From Jaapia argillacea MUCL 33604 (lineage: Eukaryota; Basidiomycota; Agaricomycetes; Jaapiales; Jaapiaceae): a DNA stretch of 64,000 bases. Positions 1 through 11,996 of this stretch are shown here, in pieces. The stretch's first letter is position 1. Every line of letters begins with the position of its first letter. The stretch spans positions 448,651-512,650 of the forward strand of contig KL197730.1 in assembly GCA_000697665.1 (NCBI GenBank), given 5' to 3'. The position numbers were made by a program, and so were the translations under genes. The notes beneath the pieces are model-generated. The model did no database searches, was not told where the DNA came from, and worked only from the letters and a program-made list of their open reading frames with translations.

Positions 1-177
1 CCGCCGAATGGACATGGTCCCGCTGGGTCTGGTGGGCCTCCAGGACATGCTGGAGCGCCTGTGTTTTTGCATGATCAATTCAGTATCTTCAGTGCGTACT
101 TTCTCCGCTATCTATTTCCCACTTCTTGCCGTTGACCGTGGATCCTTCTAGACGGCATCCCCTCGTCCAATCCCTGA
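1..177 (+). CDS. 3' end of an unidentified protein gene (partial)
   Basis: An open frame enters from the window edge and is rich in Pro, Gly and His (PPNGHGPAGSGG, then PGHAGAPVFLHDQFSIFS). At 92 a GT donor follows; the AG at 150-151 closes a 60-nt intron with a GTTGAC branch-like site. The frame then continues NGIPSSNP and stops with TGA at 175-177. I do not recognise the protein; only about the last 39 residues are visible. The low-complexity tail suggests a disordered C-terminus. The splice is inferred from sites and phase only. Confidence 0.45.
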
Positions 178-1046
178 GGCTGAAATGCTGTGAAGAGATG
201 TATCATAATAGGGACCTTATTAAGTCTTCCTTTGTTTTTGCTCTGCTCAAGTTCTGTGTTCTGTGGGGACCCGTTTACACATTGTTGTTGTTGTACTCCG
301 TAGTTTTATATTGTCATATGGGTCGGTTAATTCCTGGGAGGTATTGTAAGAATTGTCAATATGTACACACTGAAAATCATAGACTTGGTGTTCGCGTCTC
401 GTGTGCATATGCATGGAAGGGCCCGGATGTTCCACTGTGGAGATTTGACCAGCGGTGGAATGGGGGGTTTGGCGTAGCGATCTCCGTTGAAACGTTCCCT
501 TCCCGTTCTCTGATACCCGATTTCGAAGATCATAGGAACTTCAATATTCCAAGGGTCTACGAGCATATACACATAGATGCACATCCGAACTCTGCCTAAG
601 CACTGTTCACGCTTGGTCCCAGTGCATTTACAACCTCTCTGGATAGTTGTATGTGTCCCCAAAGTTGCAATACATGACGCCTGTGGTTCCTTTTCCACTG
701 GCAGGTGATCAAATACCACCACATGCTGCCTGATGATCGCCTAATTTGCACATATGCGTGCTGTGTATGTTTGTACTTACCTCTCCTTCCTTATGTCAAA
801 GATACGCCAGAGCTAGCGATGTGGGTGCAAAAAATAAATGAAACGTCCGTTCCGTTGGCATCGACAGGCAAGCCAAGCCGTGCAAATCGCTTTCGGTCGG
901 TGGTAGCCGGCGAGGGACAAGCCGCTTTGGAAGCCGTCTAGTTTCAGACCAGAACAGACGTTGAACAGCCTGCATCTTTGATTTCCTCCTTATAATCTTT
1001 CCTTCACCGTCTCCCCTCCCCCACCGTTTCCTCACTTTTCGACGCC
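178..1046. other. Intergenic stretch upstream of the UDP-glucose dehydrogenase gene
   Basis: There are several short overlapping frames on both strands, but none has family features or consistent splice structure. The last 100 bases before 1047 are pyrimidine-rich, as in many fungal core promoters and 5' UTRs. I see no gene here. Confidence 0.5.
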
Positions 1047-2909
1047 ATGGCCCCCATCAAAGTCACAAAAATCTGCTGTAGTACGTGGTTTCTACACTTA
1101 TACCGGCTTTGAGAAGAGATAGTTGACTGTTGTCAACGTGCAGTCGGTGCTGGTTACGTTGGTGAGTACTGTATTCCTCGTGTCATCATACTCGCCATTG
1201 AAGACGAATATCACTCTTATTGTTCTCAGGAGGACCGACATGTGCTGTTATCGCCCTCAGATGCCCCCACATCACCGTCACCATCGTTGACCTGAACCAA
1301 GATCGCGTCGACGCGTGGAATAGCGAGGACTTCAAACTACCTATATATGAACCTGGATTAGAGGATGTCGTCCGTCAAGCTCGCGGTCGCAATCTTTTCT
1401 TCTCCACCGACGTTGACAAGGGCATCAAGGAAGCAGATCTTATCTTTGTTAGTGTGAACACACCCACGAAGAAGACAGGTGTGGGTGCTGGGTTCGGTGC
1501 CGACCTCCAGTGCGTATGGTCTTGGTATCTCTCACAGGGTGACAGTGTGGCTGAACCAAGGTGACTAGCTATGTCGAACTCGCCACACGTCGTATTGCAG
1601 CCGTAGCAGACTCATCGAAGATTGTTGTCGAGAAATCTACAGTGCCATGCCGGACAGCAGAGTCGATGCGCACTATCCTCGAGGCCAATTCGAAGAACCA
1701 TTGTCGCTTTGATATCCTGTCCAATCCCGAATTCTTGGCAGAGGGCACTGCCATCAGCGACCTCTTCAAACCTGACCGTGTCTTGATTGGATCCCTACAA
1801 ACTGAAGAAGGTCTTGAAGCATGCCGGGCTTTAGCAGATGTCTACGCCAACTGGGTTCCGTGAGTCTGTTCTCAACTTTTAGTCGTCTTTGAGTCACTGA
1901 ACAGGTGCATATAGCCAAGAACGTATCCTTACCGTCGGCCTTTGGTCTTCAGAACTCTCCAAACTGGCCGCAAATGCCATGCTTGCCCAACGCATCTCAT
2001 CCATCAACGCCCTTTCCGCCATTTGTGAAGCCACTGGCGCGAATATCGATGAAGTGGCCCACGCAGTGGGATGTGACTCTCGCGTTGGTCCTAAATTCCT
2101 CAAGGCATCCGTCGGATTTGGTGGAAGTTGTTTCCAGAAGGATATCTTGAACTTGGTGTATTTGAGTGAGAGTTTGCACTTGCCGGAGGTTGCGGCTTAT
2201 TGGAGACAGGTTGTGGAGATGAATGAATACCAGAAGCGGAGGTTCTCGAAGAGGGTTGTTGACACATTGTTCAACACCATTACTGGCAAGGTACATTGAC
2301 TGTATGCGCTCTGATGCGAGGAGGGTGTATGCTGACGGGTTCTCGATTGTTTGTATAGCGCATCGCTGTCCTGGGATTCGCGTTTAAGGCTGATACAGGG
2401 GACACTCGCGAGTCGGCTTCCATCACACTCATTCGTGATTTCGTCGCTGAACGCGCCAACGTCCATGTCTATGATCCCAAAGTCGAGGAAGAGCAGATCT
2501 GGATGGATCTCACCGAGGCGATGCCCCAGCTTCCTGCTGAAACTAGTCCGTGCCTCCTCACATCTCATCCTTACTTCTACTGATTACCTGTTTGATTATC
2601 TGATCAGTCAAGAAGCAAGTAACACTTTGCTCGTCTGCTTTGGAAGCTTGCAAAGACGCGGAAGCTGTTGTGATTGCTACTGAGTGGAAAGAGTTTACTT
2701 TGATTGATTGGGAGACCGTTTATGCGAATATGAAGAAGCCTGCGTTTGTGTTTGATGGGAGGTTGCTTGTGGATGCGAAGAAGTTGAAGGAAATTGGGTT
2801 CAAGGTACGTCTTCTTGTTCCTTCCTATCATACATTGTGCTTGTCGAGGGTGTTGATGATATGGCTTTTCTTTCAGGTCACCGTTATCGGACGCGGGAAC
2901 GGCCTTTAG
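1047..2909 (+). CDS. UDP-glucose 6-dehydrogenase
   Basis: It oxidises UDP-glucose to UDP-glucuronate with two NAD+, supplying glucuronate and, through decarboxylation, xylose for cell-wall and capsule-type glycans in the cytosol. The model is join(1047..1080,1144..1161,1230..1509,1569..1859,1915..2290,2359..2545,2608..2804,2877..2909), 471 aa, the usual family length. The N-terminal Rossmann motif IGAGYVGGPTC is assembled across three exons, including an 18-nt exon 2. The catalytic Cys lies in [10 protein letters not shown], and [13 protein letters not shown] and [14 protein letters not shown] are present. The C-terminus ends [10 protein letters not shown]. Introns are 55-70 nt. The exon 3/4 junction was placed at the AG before TATGTCGAACTC (1568) because earlier acceptors give stops. 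The start ATG has a good context (gacgccATGG). The identity is very secure; single splice borders are inferred. Confidence 0.95.
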
Positions 2910-3289
2910 ATTTGTGAAGAGACACATAGACTTGTAGACTTGATTTTGGCTCTGGTCATTCGTCGATTGTTTCCCTCCTGGACAGTGGAGGGTATTGTCA
3001 TTAGGAGACTTGGACATTGGTGTCTGGGATGGAACTGGTATTTCGTACAACGTATTCCCTTTTGATCGTTCTTTCTCTCTCGATAATATGGGTTGGAAGA
3101 AACCTTGATATGTAGTGTACGTTCCCGATTATTAGATGGTAATTTTGTCCTCATTGGACGATGGACTTCGACGCACATTTGATAAGTTCTAAGCAGTGCT
3201 TGTTTACAAGTAACCATCGAAAGATCCAGCGGTCATCTCTGGCTCCCACTCCTGGATCCCAATCATTGACCGCTTGGATCCCAATATCG
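2910..3289. other. Short intergenic region
   Basis: This 380-base spacer holds the 3' flank of the dehydrogenase gene and the 5' flank of the next gene. The downstream frame is open from an ATG at 3161, but the residues before 3290 lack domain character, so they are treated as leader. Nothing else is seen. Confidence 0.4.
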
Positions 3290-4216
3290 ATGCCAAATAT
3301 TCAGACTTTGCCTGTAGAGCTACACCAGGCCATCCTCGCTTACCTCCCCGTCCCTGGTTTGCTAAGCGCATACCGCGTTAACGCTAGCTGGAGATCCCTC
3401 GCGCCAAAGGGCGCAACCCCAAATCGACTCCACCTATTCTCGCTTGCATTTCGCCCCCATAAATGCCATCTTTATCCGCATCCAGTCAACCTTGCTACTC
3501 GATTGTCCTACGTTGAGTACATCGAAACCAAGTACTCCGTACGAATTCCAGAGGAATACCGTGTCGTCCTTACCGAGTGGCCCATCTCGATTCCTCCATC
3601 TGGGATGCATTGGCCGCATGCTCTCCGGTTCTTCGACGACCCAAAGAAAGGATGTACCTGCCATACTCCGAATGGACTATGTTTTTGTAAACAAGCCGGA
3701 TGTCATCCCAAGTCGATCACCATCCGCACCAGCTTGCTCCATCGAGTTCACGCTGGGGAGGATTTCAATGTGACAGCGCAGAGGTGGGAGTTGTACAAAG
3801 GACCAACTTTCCACGCCCCGGAAGCTCGCGCGCAGACCTTGCGCCTTCTAAACTCCTATCGCGAGCTCGTGGATATCTCTGGGAGGGATGAGGACTCAGA
3901 GGAGGATATCCCCCGCCAAGTTGGCGTCTGGCAAATTCGAGGGGAAGTGTCGGACCTTACCCTTCTGGTGCTGGATATGTCGACTTGCATCACACAATTC
4001 GTCGATCCCGACGATGGTCTACGGAAGGCATTCATAGACAGATCTTTGATGATATTGAATGGGGAAGCGAGGGGTCAGATCCATATGTGGTCAAGGGCGA
4101 GGTGGTATCATGGGTTTCAGGCGGAGACCTTTTTAGAATGGAGGATTGAAGAGCTGACGGAGGAACAGTTGAGGGTTTACCGACATCTTAGTCGCCCGGC
4201 GTGTTATGTTCTCTGA
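3290..4216 (+). CDS. F-box-like protein, intronless
   Basis: A single open frame gives 308 aa from the ATG at 3290. The N-terminus (MPNIQTLPVELHQAILAYLP, then VPGLLSAYRVNASWRSLA) fits the F-box pattern of Leu-Pro-x-Glu-Leu followed by hydrophobic helices and a Trp/Arg end, so the protein could bind Skp1 in an SCF ubiquitin ligase. The rest has a Cys-rich patch (CTCHTPNGLCFCKQAGC, about residues 124-140) and no repeats such as LRR or WD40. The C-terminus ends EELTEEQLRVYRHLSRPACYVL in two pieces of a helical region. An in-frame ATG at 3161 would add 43 residues without domain character. F-box proteins of this size without clear substrate domains are abundant in agarics; the substrate is unknown. 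Assignment rests on the N-terminal motif only. Confidence 0.7.
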   Translation: MPNIQTLPVELHQAILAYLPVPGLLSAYRVNASWRSLAPKGATPNRLHLFSLAFRPHKCHLYPHPVNLATRLSYVEYIETKYSVRIPEEYRVVLTEWPISIPPSGMHWPHALRFFDDPKKGCTCHTPNGLCFCKQAGCHPKSITIRTSLLHRVHAGEDFNVTAQRWELYKGPTFHAPEARAQTLRLLNSYRELVDISGRDEDSEEDIPRQVGVWQIRGEVSDLTLLVLDMSTCITQFVDPDDGLRKAFIDRSLMILNGEARGQIHMWSRARWYHGFQAETFLEWRIEELTEEQLRVYRHLSRPACYVL

Positions 4217-5483
4217 GGGCGCACCAATGACGAATCGACCGCCGACTTTAAGTCGGAGCCGTCTTCATCCGGTGCACACGAAACCAGATTCCAGAAGCTG
4301 GCGATTTATCTTGTGAGCCTCCTTTATCTCATTCTGTCCGCCGTCATATTTAGGATAGTACTCCGACATTCACTCGCTTTGGGTGTAATCTGTGAGTGTT
4401 CTCGTTGTCACTCATTTACAACGTCTAATTCTGCCATGTACATCCAGGCTCACCCTCCACAGCGTCCATATATCCTTCATTTAACCAAGTCGAGAAATCT
4501 TGGCCCGTTGGATGTGCAGATGTTCAGTTACATGCTGCTATGTCGAGCTGAATTCGTGATCCACGCCGTCACATGTTCGCAAATCAAGAGGCTCCTTTCC
4601 CCGTCATCCTTCAGCGGAGGTACCGCTTTGATGATATCCCCGGTGATAAACGTAGTGTTTGCTCATTGCATGGCAATTGAATTCCTCAAGTTCTGCGTCA
4701 TCCTATCTCGCCATTCATAGCCCAAGATGATGGGATATCAATAGGAAGTCTGGTTGTCATGATGATTGATTCCTATTGAAGGAAGAGATTGAACACCATG
4801 GATCGCTCGGCCCACGACCACGAATCGTTCTGATATGTTCTGCTTTGGACCTCCATCACCTATTCAAGTTTCCCATCAAGCGATGCGACGCCATTTCGAC
4901 ATCCATGCCAGTGATTTGGAACGTTGGATCAGACGGTCAACCTTTTCGTCATGGTGATGTGGGATGGACTTCCAGATCCGATGGATGGCGGGGAGATGGC
5001 GGGAGAGGTACGAAGAAAGGAAAAGTGTACGACTCTGATGGGGGACGACGACAAAGAGGAGCCCGATATCCCCTCATTGATGAACTCCGAATCTGCAGAC
5101 GGAAGGGCCTTGAATTCAACTTCACGCACGGGGTTGAGATTGCTTTGGCTAACCAGATTACTACTGGACTCATCGTGTATTCCTATGTAGCGATACGTTG
5201 TCCATAGCGTTCGTTTGACATTGTTCGAGTGGCTACCCGTCGGCGAGGCGGGTGCTCGCAACTCCACCCAACTATGCGAAGGCGGAATGGGTTCAAGCCC
5301 GAGAGGGGTAAAAGTTCCCGCGACATTGCTTTCCCTCCAGTTCCCAATTCACGGTCACTTTCGGCGCTTTCGCTCTGCTCCCCACCCATCATCTGTTGTG
5401 GCATCCCTATCGAAGTTGTCATTTGATTCTAGAAATGTCTCTATAGCCGTTTCGCACTGTGCGATTTCCAACTTTCCCAAATT
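4217..5483. other. 1.27-kb region without a recognisable gene
   Basis: Open frames up to about 140 codons occur on both strands (for example 4313-4720 plus and 4929-5267 minus). None shows a domain, a consistent chain of introns or coding-like composition. It may hold 3' and 5' regulatory sequence or a decayed gene. The last 200 bases are the likely promoter of the gene starting at 5484. Confidence 0.35.
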
Positions 5484-8400
5484 ATGTCTGAAACGGCTTC
5501 TCAATTGGCCAAGTGGGTTCAATCGCAGCATTCGCATTTGATTCCACGCTCATCAGGCCGTGGGGGAGCAGCGAGGCCAAGGGCCAGTATCAAGGCTTGA
5601 AGGAGATTGTCAAGACCCGCGATCCTTGGGATCGAGACGTGGAATTTCAGAGGAAGAAGTGAGTGGTTGGGTCCTCCTTGCTCGCTGCTGCGTCTCGAGA
5701 ACTTGGGCGGGAAGCGGCTTCGGCCTTGTGGTTACTTCACTGGACTGCTGTGAGGCCGTTCGGATGACTGGAAAACTAGGATTTCTCGCATCGTGTGGCG
5801 TCGTCAATCGTTGCCGCGCATATTTCTATTCTACTTTCCTCCATATTGTATTAAACTTCGTGCTCCACGAATAATGTTTACTAACTGACATCATCTACTA
5901 GTCTCCGACGCAAATATCTACAACTACTTCTCCTCCACCCTTATGCGGAAGAATCCAAAGATATCGAAACCCACCTATGGATTCAAACTTCACACCAATT
6001 CATCGCAAACTACAAGCAACGTCTAACAGCACTCGACCGTGCCATCTCGTCTTCATCTCGTGGTGGACACCATCCGCAGCAGCAGCAACGTCACGGTGGC
6101 CCCGGACCCGTCGAACACCGTAAACTTCTCCAACGTTTCCGTCAGTACCTCGCCGAAGAAGAAAAGTTTTGGGCCCAGCTCGTTGTCCGTTTCCGACAGT
6201 CTTTTGGGTTATCAGAAGCCCATTCTGCTCTCGTTGTCCTTGGAATCCTCCCAGAACCTGAAAATCCTCCAACTAGCCCCACGCGGAATAATCATTTCCA
6301 ATTCCCGCTAGAAGATCCCACTCGCGATGTACTTCCCACTACCGAAGCGCAGCGTCAGGCTCAACTCGCAATCTTAAGCAAGGCTCTTGTACGCCTTGGT
6401 GACATTGCCCGGTACAAGGAGCTATATAACGAAGGAGGCGGTCGACCTCGCGCTGGTCACGAAGATGGACCTGTGGCGGTCCCTCCGAAACGAGGGGGCG
6501 CTCGAGGTGGTAGAAGAGGTGGTGCGCCACTAGAATTACCTCCGGGTCGGGAGAGAAACTACGAGAAAGCCCAGAAATGCTACGAACAAGCCAGGGCTCT
6601 ATTCCCAGAGGAGGGAAACCCTTCCCACCAACTGGCAATTTTGGCCACATACAAGAAAGATATTTTTGGTTCGCTGGTTCACTATTACCGGGCACTATGT
6701 GTCGAGCAGCCCTATGATATGGCTTCGGAGAATATGGGAACTGTGTTTAACAAGGCGATTGACCAATGGAGGAGAAATGAATCGGAGACGGACGATGGAA
6801 GGAATGAGCCGAGGCACAAGGTTAAGGCCTTTAAGGACAAGGTAGTTATTCTGCATGGCCTTTGGAGGTATGGAATAGAGACGTGAGTCGTTTTGTCCAT
6901 GTAATCCACCAAGGCCCGAGATTGACCAATTCTTTCTTTTAGCATGGAATTAGTTTCCCCTGGTCACGCGGAAGGCGTGGTGTATGATTTCGAGTCACTC
7001 TTGTCTGAACGTATCCTGCCCACCGAAACTATCCGCGACGTCGTCATGCTTTCTGAAGGTGCTCTGTGGAAGCACCGATATATCCGTGATCCCCCCTTGG
7101 ATCGAAAGTGGCTTGCCTCATCAGACTCGACGCCTGTTTTTTCGGCATCTGCTGTCGAATCCCACATGGCTACCCACATCCTTGCGCTGCACCGCGCCCT
7201 CCTTTTTGTCGGCATTAACGAATTGGCCGAGAAACCCGAAGACGTCCAGAAGGGAGACCTAGCCCAGAAGATCACTGCGAAATTTCGGAGGATGCTTCCC
7301 GCACTTCGAGTGGCTGGCAAGTGGTTACGAGCGAATCTTAAGTATGTTATACAAGGTCAAGAAGCGAAAGAGTTGCGAGACCAACAACAGCAATATGCTA
7401 ATCGGGTGGAGAGGGGGAGGGAACAGTCTTCTGGGGGACTTGCAGTGCCGATTGGGGAAGTTGATAGCTTTTGGGCGCATTATGCTCAGTTTTCCACAGC
7501 GTTGGCGGGAACGTTCCCGATGGAGAAGCTTCCACGACTGGTCGCTCCGTTGGACGAGGATAAGGATTTGGATGGGTTCTTACCGTTGAAGAAGTATTTG
7601 ACGTCGAAGGGGAGGGCAGCATCTCAATCTGCGGGAGTGCAAGATCCTGTTATGGGACATCCGAATGACGAGCTTTTGATGAGGATTTCAGATATCTTGG
7701 AGGATACGCAGGCGATTACCGAGTCTAAGGTACGACCTTCTGACCGGGAGTAGATTCGACTTCTGACGGGTCTTGCATTACATCTCTCCCTTAGGGATCT
7801 CCCATCGTTGCTCACAATAACCAATTTCGGCTGAAAGATGACCGAATTCCGTATGGAGTCACCATGTTTCTACCACCTCAAGTAGCAGAAGCTCCTCAAC
7901 CTTTGCACCCCTTACCCTCCTTTCCACTCTCTTTGCCATTAGCGATGCTACGACATCGTGATGTCGATGAAGAGACTACCACAGAAACATCCAGGACGGA
8001 TGACGATCCTGTTCGCGAGGCTGGAAATGCCTTCCTCGATGGATTGGGCGAGTCTGATAGTCAGATTGATGAACTGGATGATGATGTCGATGAGATTGTT
8101 TGGCATCCGAGGTTCGTCGTGTCTCCTTTGAAACACGATCCCTTTGGATATCGCTGCTGATGAGGATTGGTTCATCTTTTAGGGTTGATAGGCCCCCGAT
8201 CTCGCCAATAGGTCCTCGACGCGCTTCAATTCCCTCCCCGCCTGCTACTAGTCAAGCCGCCAGCCCCGTTCGCACCTCTCTCAGCCCGAGAGGGTCTGTT
8301 CCCATACCACCAACTCGGCTGCCAGCTAGTAATATCCCCATTGGCACCCCTCGTAGCATTTCAAACCCCGTTGGAACTACGGCGCAAGACTTGTTGAACA

Positions 8401-9328
8401 ATGTGATGGGGATACCTCGCATTCCGAGTGGCGGTGATATCTCTCGAATTCTTCAACAAGAGTCTACCACTCCTCAAGCTCAGCTTCTTTTTGGTTCAGG
8501 CCCGCCGAGCGCCTCTACTCACTCCATTTGGTCAACGGCTTTGGACAATCCTGCAAGTCGCACCAATATTCAGCCACCACCGACAATGAATGCGAATCCG
8601 TCACCTCCTTCTATCCCTTACTATCAAACTGGACCCCATCATCATGGCCACTCGTTGTCCGTAGATCAGGGTTATGCCCAGCCGTCGCTTTCATCATTCC
8701 ATCAGCCTACACCAAGTTATACGGATCAGCTTTTCAATCCGACACCTTCTTCGAGCTACTCTCCTCAAGTTTCTTCCCTGATTGGTGGGATGCACCACAG
8801 AGGTGGATCACTCACGTCCTCCCAGCTCTTCGGGAATGATCGTGGAGGGCGAGGGTACGACGCTCTCGGTTTGGGCTATGACTCGCCAGTCGACATTCCT
8901 TTGGCTCATTCCATAATGCCACTCTCGGACGCCGCTTTTATGCCTACCTCCGCCTCGCTCAGCCATGATCTCAGAGAGATGCATCTTGCCGAACGGGATC
9001 GCTCCCCATTCGACCATAGGGGAGGTTTGCAGGGATACCCTTCGTCCTACTCTTCCAGGCCAGTCCCCCAGCAGTGGGGACATACCTAAAGTCTCGTCAG
9101 TACCCACGTCACTTCCCCGAATCCTGATGCAGAAATGTGGTGGACAAAAGACACTCCACCTTCCCTATTCCTGTGCTCGAACCTAGTGCTAGGCGTCCAG
9201 TTCCAACGAACTTGGATGATACATGCCCCCTTTGTGGCTTACTGTTTCCCAGCTCTGGTTTGCAGCACCTTGCCCCCGACGTTTATGGCCATTCATGCCA
9301 AGTCTGGTATGGCTGGGACCCGTTGTGA
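5484..9328 (+). CDS. EST1/SMG7-like TPR protein (nonsense-mediated decay or telomerase-associated)
   Basis: Members bind phosphorylated Upf1 or telomerase RNA through a 14-3-3-like, TPR-based N-terminal half. The model is join(5484..5512,5557..5658,5902..6882,6943..7729,7795..8111,8183..9089), 1040 aa. The N-terminal helical part contains FQRKNLRRKYLQLLLLHPYA. The most diagnostic part is RYKELYNEG, then an Arg/Gly-rich insert, then NYEKAQKCYEQARALFP, NPSHQLAILATYKKD and SLVHYYRALCVEQPYDMA, which is the Est1 DNA/RNA-binding region. After about residue 700 the protein is Ser/Pro-rich and disordered. Intron 2 (5659-5901) is 243 nt, long for this window. A likely alternative end uses a donor at 9074 and an acceptor at 9132, adding exon 9133..9328 (total 1100 aa) with a CPLCG...HSC zinc-like motif. 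Which end is used is undecided; the family call is solid. Confidence 0.88.
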
Positions 9329-9710
9329 AGGTTCTTCGATAGGTGTCATGTTTGTTTTATGCGTTCCTTCATATATTGTCTCGTTGTATATTCCCCATGG
9401 GTTTCCAGTAACGAGTTGTCATGTCCCAGTTTTGGATGGACTTCTGGTTGTTGTGGGCTTTAAGCGCCCATCGACCTCTCCTTATGGTGATGAACCATGT
9501 ATTTATCGTGCTTGGCTCTCCCTCGCCAACTTATGACTAGTCATGTCAAACAAGAGTCGGGGATTGCACCATCGCGGACACCAAAGTTATGACGTCCACC
9601 GCTCCGGTGGCTAACAATGGAGCAGTATCCGCTTCAATGTCTGTCAGGCCTTCACGATTCAGATTTCTTTCTTATCTGCTGCCTCTATCTTGCTACACTT
9701 CAGTACCCCC
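9329..9710. other. Intergenic spacer
   Basis: This 380-base spacer holds the 3' flank of the EST1/SMG7-like gene and the 5' flank of the adenylate-forming enzyme. The 60 bases before 9711 are pyrimidine-rich. No gene or repeat is seen. Confidence 0.4.
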
Positions 9711-11801
9711 ATGTTTAACCACCTCCAGGTCCTAGACGAAAAAGTCGTCAAAAATCGTTCAAAACCGTTGTTCAAACTGCCCAAGGGTGCGGGTAAAAGC
9801 TCCCTTAAAGAATGGGATAGTGTCTCCTACGAGACTTTTGGCTCGGACGTGAATTCCGCTGCCAAACATGTGTGGTCTCTGCTGTCAGCCCAAAATATGC
9901 GCCCTGGTGAAGTAGTTGGAGTGTGGTGAGTTATCTGGTCTCGTGGGCCCCCCTCCGCCAGCCGGGTTGACATCTTGATGAATAGGGTGAAGGGAGATAA
10001 ATACGAGGATATTGTGACTATCGTCGCACTGAGTCGAGCTGGATACGTGCCCCAGTTGATATCTATCTGTCTCGAAGCTCCGGAGGCTGTGAACTCCCTA
10101 CTCTCTCGAGGAGGAGTCAAGGTTCTCATCTACGACGACGACCTACTTGAGGAACCTGCTAAAATCCTCGTTCACTCCATCCCAACAAGTACGCTCAAAC
10201 GGGACTCAGGGCATCCTGGACATCGATTGGAATCCTTGCCAGACGTTGATCTACCTTCAATATCAACCAATCCGGACGACCCTGCGTTCATCATCCACAC
10301 CTCCGGCTCTTCTGGAGCAGGACCAAAGCTCGTTTGGTGGTCGAATCGCTGGGTTGACTCGGCATTCCAAAAATCGAGTGATTTCGCGACCAATGGTCCC
10401 AGTCAAGACGTTTGGCCTATCGGTGGAAAACTCTGCCACATCTCTGGTCTCTGTCGTAAGCTTCCACCAACATCTCTTTTCTGTGGCACCCATTTTGACC
10501 CTTCCTATTTTTCTAGAATATTTCAGCATGTTGTACAACGATGCATGTATGCTTCTTCAGCCAGGAGCAGGGATTTCCGCCGATGTCATGGAGGATTTTT
10601 TCGAATATGGTGGTATTAACTGCCTGTTCATCATGGTTCCTCGCCTTCGCAATATCATTCAAGCGGCACGCGACCCTCACAATCCCTCATTGTTGAAAAA
10701 AATTCAGAACTTGCGTTTAATAATCACGTCAGGCTCTCCTCTACACGAGGACGAAGCGGCCTGGTGCCACGCCAACCATATCCCTCTCGTCGTGGGTTCT
10801 TTTTTTCTCTCGTATACTCCACCGTTTGACCCTGTGCTCACCCCACTGTCGTTGGGTAGATGCAGTACGGCATGACGGAGTGTGGTAAAATACCTATGCC
10901 CACTCACGTTAACCACGCGCTTACCCACTATTCTTTTTCTTTGTAGGACTCTTACTCAACTGCCGAAAGTTTGACCACCCCAACCACCTTCAAGGCGTCC
11001 CTGGTGTATCCTACAGGTTCCTTCCATTTCTCGATGAAGACAGAGGTCTGGGACTTGATCGCGATGAAAATGACGAACAGTTGTACGAATTTGTTGTCCT
11101 GCCTGACTCCCCTGAAGTTCCAGATCGGAGCTTGTGGAAGGATGAAGGGTGGTATGGTACCGGTGATATCTTTGAGGAAGTAGGTCCGGATACCTATGTG
11201 TATAGGGGTAGGAAAGAGGAATGGATCGTCAACGATAATGGGGAGCGATGCGATACAAAGTAAGTTTTCCCTCACATTCTCATCTATACCCGTGTTGCCT
11301 GAGTCTTAATCACGATTTGTTTGGCCCTGAATATAGGATAATCGAAGACGAGCTCCGCAAATCATGTCCAGATCTCATACACGACTGCATCGTCGTGGGC
11401 AACAACCGTCCTTCAGCCTCTGTCATTGTCGAATCACACCTGGCTACCATCGATGCATGCCATGACGAAGTCAAGACGACGATTCTTGACCGGACCAAGG
11501 ATTTCAACAATCGTCGACAGTGGCATGAGCGAGTTGCGCACCGTGCTCTGATACATGTCGTCGGTCCAGAGACATTGCCAAGGACTGGGGTGAGACTGAT
11601 CTACCTCTTTGACTCTCTTACTTGAACAAGGCCAATGGAGCTACCTTGTTTGTATAGGCCAAAGGGAACATTCGGTAAGTTTCCATTGGGTTGCAGATAA
11701 TGGAACCTCGGTTGACACACTCCTTCAGTCGCATGATGACAGAACAGACTTTCGCTAGGGAGCTTGATCATATGTACTCTCAAGTGTATCCAGTGTCGTA
11801 A
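9711..11801 (+). CDS. Stand-alone adenylate-forming (ANL, NRPS-like) enzyme
   Basis: ANL enzymes activate a carboxylic acid as acyl-AMP. The model is join(9711..9925,9986..10455,10517..10791,10860..10884,10947..11259,11337..11589,11658..11674,11729..11801), 546 aa. Visible core motifs are the AMP-binding loop HTSGSSGAGPK, QYGMTECG (A5-like, encoded by a 25-nt exon), EGWYGTGDIFEE (A7-like), YRGRKEEWIVNDNGER (A8-like) and an A10-like PRTGAKGNIRR whose end is carried by a 17-nt exon. The protein stops about 20 residues after A10. No carrier-protein domain (the Ser-bearing LGGDS type) and no reductase domain follow, so it differs from the three-domain aryl or aminoadipate reductases it otherwise resembles. 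The next gene lies tail-to-tail 195 bp away. The substrate cannot be read from the sequence. It could be a CoA ligase-like enzyme or a relict of a reductase. Confidence 0.82.
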
Positions 11802-11996
11802 ACTTCACATTGCGCATGTATGTTTCAATGCGCGTACGAATGGGTATGCAGGGAGTATTAATACAGTATTCAAGGTAATATGTATGCAATGCAACAGAGC
11901 GTGTAAAGCGTGTAAAGTCTTGAAGTCGACAAAATAAATTTTAGGCTGATAAAATCCCTCAGGCAAACAAGATCCGAAAACCTCTTCATTTCATCA

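Noticed and set aside
4313-5207. Frames of 135-143 codons downstream of the first F-box-like gene
   Set aside because: No family features and no consistent splicing; similarity to the F-box-like gene was looked for and not seen.
5281-5310. A B-box-like gggttcaagcccg element suggesting a tRNA gene
   Set aside because: No A box, acceptor stem or anticodon stem can be folded around it.
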